Assembly: GCF_000022545.1 (NCBI RefSeq)
Contig: NC_012883.1
Span: forward strand, 1,294,276-1,358,275
Source: Thermococcus sibiricus MM 739
GTDB lineage: Archaea > Methanobacteriota_B > Thermococci > Thermococcales > Thermococcaceae
Length of the DNA stretch: 64,000 nucleotides
Direction: 5' to 3'
This document shows positions 59,225-64,000 of this stretch, piece by piece. Made by a program: the position numbers and the translations under genes. Below the pieces are notes generated by a model. It was not told where the DNA came from, made no database searches, and saw nothing but the letters and a program-made list of their open reading frames with translations. How positions within the stretch are numbered: position 1 is the first letter of the stretch; every line of letters begins with the position of its first letter.

Positions 59225-59749
59225 ATGGTGATATATGAGCTAAATGGAAAAAGGCCTAAAATTCACGAGACAGCGTTTGTGGATGAGAATGCGTATATAA
59301 TCGGAGATGTAGTTTTGGAAGAAAAGAGTAGCATATGGCCATCCGCAGTGCTCAGAGGAGACATAGAGCAGATATACATTGGAAAAGGCTCCAACATACA
59401 GGATAATGTAAGTGTTCATACCTCCCATGGAATGCCTACAATACTTGGAGAGTACGTCACAGTAGGTCACAATGCAGTTATCCACGGTGCAAAAATCGGG
59501 AATCATGTTATTATCGGTATGGGAGCAATAGTTCTAGATGGTGCAAAGATTGGAAACCATGTGATTGTAGGAGCTGGCGCATTGATTCCTCCTGGCAAGG
59601 AGATTCCAGACTATAGCCTAGTTGTTGGAGTCCCTGGAAAAGTTGTAAGGCAGCTCAGTGAAGAAGAGATTGAGATGACCAGGAAAAATGCTGAAATTTA
59701 TATGGAACTTGCTGAAATGCATGTTCAAAAGAGAAAGAGAGTTGAGTGA
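59225..59749 (+). CDS. Gamma-class carbonic anhydrase-like hexapeptide protein
   Basis: Left-handed beta-helix of hexapeptide repeats (IGKGSNIQDNVSVHTSHG, VGHNAVIHGAKIGNHVIIGMGAIV). The three metal His are present (VHTSHG, VGHNAVIHG). 174 aa. Acts on CO2/bicarbonate or an acyl donor; many archaeal relatives are of uncertain activity. ATG 59225 after GGTGGTAATC. Confidence 0.82.
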   Translation: MVIYELNGKRPKIHETAFVDENAYIIGDVVLEEKSSIWPSAVLRGDIEQIYIGKGSNIQDNVSVHTSHGMPTILGEYVTVGHNAVIHGAKIGNHVIIGMGAIVLDGAKIGNHVIVGAGALIPPGKEIPDYSLVVGVPGKVVRQLSEEEIEMTRKNAEIYMELAEMHVQKRKRVE

Positions 59750-59755
59750 CGAAAC

Positions 59756-60562
59756 ATGAGCCTGATTTATAGAGTCGTGTCCTCTGTTCCCCATATTTTA
59801 TTTAAGCCTGTGTATGACCTATACGAGTCATACCTATTTGAAAAAGTCAAGTCCCGGCCTGAGAGAATTCCAAAGCATATAGCAATAATAATGGACGGAA
59901 ACAGAAGATGGGCCAGAATTCTCAATAAACCTCCATGGTATGGCCATCTTTTTGGCTCTAAAAAATTGGAAGAGATTCTTGAATGGTGCCGAGACTTAGG
60001 GATAAGAACACTGACTGTATATGCTTTTTCTACTGAGAATTTCAACAGGAGCAAAGAAGAGGTCAAGATGCTTATGGATCTCTTTGAGAAGAAGTTCAAA
60101 GAATTAATTCACGACAGAAGAGTTCACAAATATGGAATACGAGTTAACGTCCTTGGAAGGAAAGAATTGCTACCAGAAAATGTTCGAAAAGCTGCGGAAG
60201 AAGCCGAACAAGCCACGAAAAAATATAACAACTATAATTTAAACATAGCCATCGCCTATGGAGGACGGAGCGAGATAGTTGATGCTGTGAAACGGATTGT
60301 CGATGATATCCAAGTTGGAAAACTCAACAAAAATGAGATAGACGAGAAACTATTGAAAAGATATCTCTATGTCCCAAACATGACAGATCCAGATATAGTG
60401 ATAAGAACCGGTGGGGAGGTAAGGATAAGCAATTTTTTGATCTACCAGATAGCTTATAGTGAGCTTTTCTTTGTTGATGTATATTTCCCAGAGTTTAGGA
60501 AGATTGACTTCTTGAGGATAATTAGAGAGTACCAAAAGAGGGATAGAAGATTTGGAAAATAA
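59756..60562 (+). CDS. uppS: Cis-prenyltransferase (undecaprenyl-diphosphate synthase family)
   Basis: Makes long-chain polyprenyl diphosphate for glycan carriers (dolichol type in archaea). Hallmarks: HIAIIMDGNRRWAR with catalytic Asp, GHLFGSKKLEEIL, TVYAFSTENFNRSKEEV, NIAIAYGGRSEIVDAV, PDIVIRTGGEVRISNFLIYQIAYSELFFVDVYFPEF. 268 aa. Six bases after the previous gene. Confidence 0.93.
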   Translation: MSLIYRVVSSVPHILFKPVYDLYESYLFEKVKSRPERIPKHIAIIMDGNRRWARILNKPPWYGHLFGSKKLEEILEWCRDLGIRTLTVYAFSTENFNRSKEEVKMLMDLFEKKFKELIHDRRVHKYGIRVNVLGRKELLPENVRKAAEEAEQATKKYNNYNLNIAIAYGGRSEIVDAVKRIVDDIQVGKLNKNEIDEKLLKRYLYVPNMTDPDIVIRTGGEVRISNFLIYQIAYSELFFVDVYFPEFRKIDFLRIIREYQKRDRRFGK

Positions 60563-60635
60563 ACATGGAAAGATTTATAACTGAATTTTTGAAGTGAGAG
60601 ATGAACTAACGATCAACATTTTTAGGTGGTGCGAT

Positions 60636-62834
60636 ATGGGAAAGAGGGAAGAGATGATTAAGGAAATTAAAGAATTGATGCTTCAACCCGAAAGAATTAG
60701 AAACATGGGTATTGCCGCTCACATTGACCATGGTAAGACTACATTAAGCGACAACCTTTTGGCTGGAGCAGGAATGATTAGTGAAGAGCTTGCAGGAAAG
60801 CAGCTTGTGCTTGACTTTGATGAGCAAGAACAGGCCAGAGGTATCACAATCAACGCAGCTAACGTTTCAATGATTCACGAGTATGGAGATCAAAAATACC
60901 TTGTCAATCTTATCGACACTCCAGGCCACGTTGACTTTGGCGGTGACGTTACAAGAGCAATGAGAGCTATAGACGGGGCAATTATCGTAGTTGACGCCGT
61001 TGAAGGTGTCATGCCACAGACAGAGACTGTCCTTAGACAGGCTCTTAGAGAATACGTTAAACCAGTCCTCTTCATAAACAAGGTTGACAGACTCATCAAA
61101 GAGCTTAAACTCAATCCACAACAAATGCAAGAGAGATTTGTTAGGGTCATTACTGATGTTAACCGCTTAATCAGAAAGTACGCCCCTGCTGAGTTCAAAA
61201 ACAAATGGTTAGTAAACGTTAATGATGGTAGCGTCGCTTTTGGTTCCGCTTACTACAACTGGGCTCTTAGTGTCCCATACATGAAGAAAACTGGAGTCTC
61301 ATTTAAGGACATTATCGACCTAACAAACGCTGGTGACTTAAAAACCTTGAGAAAGAAGGCCCCACTTCACGTCGTGGTTTTAGATATGGTGGTTAGGCAT
61401 CTCCCCAATCCTGTAGAAGCTCAAAAATACAGAATTCCACACCTCTGGAGAGGGGAGATTGAAAGTGAGATTGGCCAATCAATGGCCAGCTGCAATCCAA
61501 AAGGAAAGATGGTAATGGTTGTCACAAAGATCATCATCGACAAACACGCCGGTGAAGTTGCAACTGGTAGAGTTTGGAGCGGTACCGTAAAGACTGGGCA
61601 AGAAGTTCACATTATAACCGCAAAAAGGAAGGCCAGAATACAACAAGTTGGTATTTACATGGGCCCAGAGAGAATTAACATGGAAGCTGTCCCAGCTGGT
61701 AACATTGTTGCTGTCACTGGTTTGAGAGATGCCATGGCTGGTGAAACCGTTGCAGAAGAGCCAATCGAACCATTTGAAGCACTTCACTACACAAGTGAAC
61801 CTGTTGTTACTGTGGCTATTGAAGCTAAGAACGTTAAGGACCTACCAAGACTTATCGAGGCCCTTAGACAGCTTGCTAAGGAAGATCCAACCCTCCACGT
61901 TAAGATCGACGAAGAGACAGGCCAGCACTTGCTCAGCGGTATGGGTGAGCTCCACCTTGAGGTGAAGTTAGTCCACCTCAAAGAACAATGGGGCGTTGAT
62001 GTTGACGTCTCAGAACCAATCGTTGTCTATAGAGAAAGCATCACAAAACAAAGCCCAATAGTAGAAGGAAAGTCACCAAACAAGCACAACAGATTTTACA
62101 TTGTTGTCGAACCAATGCCAGATGAAATTTATCAAGCAATTAGAGAGGGTGAAATCCCTGAGGGAAGACCAAAAGATACGAAGGTCGTTGCAAAGAAGCT
62201 TGCCGAGCTAGGAATGGATTATGAAATCGCCAGAGGTATTGTTGACATTTACAACGGAAACATGTTCCTTGACAACACAAAGGGTCTCCAGTATCTCAAC
62301 GAGGTCATGGATCTCCTTGTAGACGGTTTCCACCAGGCAATGGATGAGGGACCACTTGCCAGAGAACCAGTAATGAAAGTCATAGTCAGACTTGTAGATG
62401 CTAAAATCCACGAGGATAACGTCCACAGAGGTCCAGCCCAAATTTACCCAGCAATTAGAACTGCTATTCACTGTGCAATGATGAAATCCAACCCAGTCCT
62501 TTACGAACCATACCAGAAAGTAGTCATAAACGTTCCATATGAATACATGGGTTCAGTCAGCAGAGAAATGAACCAAAGAAGAGGACAGCTCATTGACATG
62601 AGACAGGAGGGCGAAGTAATGATCATTATCTCAGAGGCTCCAGTAGCCGAAATGTTTGGATTCGCTGGAGCAATTAGGGGTGCAACCAGCGGTAGGGCCC
62701 TATGGAGCACAGAGCATGCTGGCTTCAAGAGAGTCCCAACTGAACTTGCAATAAACATAATAAGGCAGATAAGGCAAAGAAAAGGCCTTAATCCAAATCC
62801 ACCAACAGAGAAGGACATCTGCCCACAGCAGTAA
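60636..62834 (+). CDS. fusA: Translation elongation factor aEF-2
   Basis: Drives ribosomal translocation. GTPase motifs AHIDHGKT (27-34), [31 protein letters not shown]. Diphthamide site is the His in [11 protein letters not shown] (about H597 counting from the ATG). ATG at 60636 follows TAGGTGGTGCGAT; the frame extends 14 codons upstream of it. TATA GATTTATAACTG (~60570-60581). 732 aa, highly expressed codon choice. Confidence 0.97.
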   Translation: MGKREEMIKEIKELMLQPERIRNMGIAAHIDHGKTTLSDNLLAGAGMISEELAGKQLVLDFDEQEQARGITINAANVSMIHEYGDQKYLVNLIDTPGHVDFGGDVTRAMRAIDGAIIVVDAVEGVMPQTETVLRQALREYVKPVLFINKVDRLIKELKLNPQQMQERFVRVITDVNRLIRKYAPAEFKNKWLVNVNDGSVAFGSAYYNWALSVPYMKKTGVSFKDIIDLTNAGDLKTLRKKAPLHVVVLDMVVRHLPNPVEAQKYRIPHLWRGEIESEIGQSMASCNPKGKMVMVVTKIIIDKHAGEVATGRVWSGTVKTGQEVHIITAKRKARIQQVGIYMGPERINMEAVPAGNIVAVTGLRDAMAGETVAEEPIEPFEALHYTSEPVVTVAIEAKNVKDLPRLIEALRQLAKEDPTLHVKIDEETGQHLLSGMGELHLEVKLVHLKEQWGVDVDVSEPIVVYRESITKQSPIVEGKSPNKHNRFYIVVEPMPDEIYQAIREGEIPEGRPKDTKVVAKKLAELGMDYEIARGIVDIYNGNMFLDNTKGLQYLNEVMDLLVDGFHQAMDEGPLAREPVMKVIVRLVDAKIHEDNVHRGPAQIYPAIRTAIHCAMMKSNPVLYEPYQKVVINVPYEYMGSVSREMNQRRGQLIDMRQEGEVMIIISEAPVAEMFGFAGAIRGATSGRALWSTEHAGFKRVPTELAINIIRQIRQRKGLNPNPPTEKDICPQQ

Positions 62835-62835
62835 A

Positions 62836-62876
62836 ATCTTTTTTCTGTTCTTCTATTCTCAGTATTTTTTCTAACC
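62836..62876 (+). terminator. T-rich terminator after aEF-2
   Basis: ATCTTTTTTCTGTTCTTC and TATTTTTTCTAACC follow the stop directly. The rest of the ~225-base gap before 63061 is AT-rich, with a TATA-like element near the end and no further feature seen. Confidence 0.45.
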
Positions 62877-63060
62877 TTTCTAATAACATGACCTTCTTCC
62901 GTCCTAAAATGTAATACTTGTATAAAGTCAGTTTCATTTATAAACTGCTTGACTATTATCCAAATTAAGTCCTATTTATAGGCATGAACTTACCAATTCT
63001 TCAGAATTTTTTGCATAAAATACATATAGGATTAAGGAAGTTGTCATAATGGTGATGATC

Positions 63061-63966
63061 ATGAACGCTGTTCAACTAATAAGTAGGGATATTGAAAAGA
63101 CAATAAGAGTGCAGACAAAATTGATAGACTACCTGACCGATTTCTTTGTTAAAAAGGGTTTTAAATGGCTTTTACCTGTTATGCTGAGCTCTATAACCGA
63201 TCCTTTATGGCCCGACCCGGCCTCAAGCAAAATGAGAGCTCCGGAAATAGACGCTTATGGGACTAGATTGAAACTTATGCACAGTATGATTCTTCATAAG
63301 CAGTTTGCTATAGCCATGGGGCTTGAGAAAATATTTGTTCTTTCTCCCAACATAAGACTTGAAGAAAGAGATAGGGACGATGGAAGACACGCGTATGAGT
63401 TTACTCAAATTGATTTCGAGATAGCTTATGCAACCATGGACGATGTTATGAGCCTTATAGAAGAACTAATAGTAGGGCTCTTTAAGGAAGCAAGAACTTG
63501 GGAAGAACTTGGTGAGAGAGACTTACCCAAAGTTAAGGTACCATTTAAGCGCTTTACTATGGCCGAGATTGAAGAAGAATTTGGCGACGATGAAGAAGCT
63601 AGCAGAGCCATGGAAGAACCATTCTGGATAACAGACATTTCTAGGGAATTTTACGATAGGGAAGATCCGAAAAGACCCGGGCACTTTAGAAACTACGATC
63701 TAATTCTGCCAGAAGGCTATGGAGAAGTTTCAAGTGGTGGAGAAAGAGAGTGGGAGTATGAAGCAATATTGAGAAAACTAAAAGAGAGTGGATTAAGCTT
63801 GAGAGCATTTAGGCCCTATCTTGAGGTTGCAAAGGCTGGAAAGCTCAAACCTTCTGCTGGAGCTGGCATAGGCATTGAAAGACTCGTTAGATACATAGTT
63901 GGTGCAAAGCACATAGCTGAGGTTCAGCCATTTCCAAGAGTTCCCGGGATTCCTGCAGTCATTTAA
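63061..63966 (+). CDS. Archaeal asparagine synthetase (AsnRS-like, lacks anticodon-binding domain)
   Basis: Aminoacyl-tRNA synthetase class II core (301 aa) without the N-terminal OB domain. Motif 2 region EERDRDDGRHAYEFTQIDFEIAYA and motif 3 GAGIGIERLVRYIVG are visible, ATP/aspartate sites intact. In Pyrococcus abyssi the equivalent protein makes asparagine from aspartate and ammonia. ATG at 63061 after GGTGATGATC; the four-codon longer start is unlikely. Confidence 0.85.
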   Translation: MNAVQLISRDIEKTIRVQTKLIDYLTDFFVKKGFKWLLPVMLSSITDPLWPDPASSKMRAPEIDAYGTRLKLMHSMILHKQFAIAMGLEKIFVLSPNIRLEERDRDDGRHAYEFTQIDFEIAYATMDDVMSLIEELIVGLFKEARTWEELGERDLPKVKVPFKRFTMAEIEEEFGDDEEASRAMEEPFWITDISREFYDREDPKRPGHFRNYDLILPEGYGEVSSGGEREWEYEAILRKLKESGLSLRAFRPYLEVAKAGKLKPSAGAGIGIERLVRYIVGAKHIAEVQPFPRVPGIPAVI

Positions 63967-64000
63967 AAGCGTTTCCAAATTCATTTAGATGTACTCTTTC

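Overview
The window reads as a chromosome segment of a hyperthermophilic euryarchaeon of the order Thermococcales, most likely a low-GC Thermococcus species. The evidence is a 67-residue archaeal histone, aEF-2, a Pyrococcus-type cis-prenyltransferase, Hjc, archaeal type II methionine aminopeptidase, the NfnAB-type ferredoxin:NADP oxidoreductase, tandem 2-oxoacid:ferredoxin oxidoreductase operons, DUF257, hydrogenase maturation genes, AGGTGA-type ribosome binding sites and TATA/BRE promoters. Species assignment is inference. Most DNA is visibly AT-rich, with two obvious deviations: a GC-rich patch at about 1.9-3.8 kb and an especially AT-rich cas effector block at about 37.0-42.1 kb.

Layout. 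1-4.9 kb: a cluster of secreted or membrane-anchored proteins (a CGP-CTERM surface protein, an acidic-tailed membrane protein, a 689-aa exported protein, a Ca-binding-repeat protein and a small anchored protein). 5-16.8 kb: housekeeping enzymes (M20 peptidase, hydrolase, Lhr-type helicase, Fe-alcohol dehydrogenase, MtnA, THEP1 NTPase, FecCD/ATPase transporter, tRNA-Glu, Trm5, nucleotidyltransferase, DUF192). 16.9-24.8 kb: electron metabolism, with NfnAB behind three SurR-type GTTn3AAC motifs and seven kor genes on the minus strand; a box C/D sRNA candidate lies antisense to the end of korA. 25-34 kb: RaSEA, DUF996, SurE, tRNA-Asp and 5S rRNA, CBS protein, homoserine dehydrogenase, ZPR1, SepF, histone, B12-binding radical SAM protein, phosphoesterase.

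34.0-44.6 kb is a complete CRISPR-Cas locus: an AT-rich leader, an array of 25 repeats (the last one truncated) and 24 spacers, then cas6-cas8(Cst1)-cas7-cas5-cas3-cas4-cas1-cas4'-(cas2 reversed), a type I-B/Cst ('I-G' in Pyrococcus literature) system. Inside cas8 there is a perfect internal ribosome binding site and in-frame ATG that would make a separate 109-aa Cas11-like small subunit. A triple half-site palindrome separates the effector cassette from the adaptation cassette.

44.7-50 kb: hypF (with an upstream SurR motif in the full GTTn3AACn5GTT form) and hypE, separated by a small secreted protein/signal peptidase cassette; then a 37-aa small protein and tRNA-Ser. 50-64 kb: DUF257, a possible decayed gene, methionine aminopeptidase, TrkH, an orphan ECF ATPase, CYTH, archaemetzincin, a HEPN-like protein, a TET3-like aminopeptidase, a large exported protein, Hjc, gamma-carbonic anhydrase, cis-prenyltransferase, aEF-2 and an AsnRS-like asparagine synthetase.

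Functional picture: ferredoxin is reduced by 2-oxoacid oxidation (kor operons) and exchanged with NADP(H) by NfnAB, while HypE/HypF mature the hydrogenases that dispose of reductant. The SurR-type motifs in front of nfn and hypF suggest both ends of this flow are tuned by sulfur availability.
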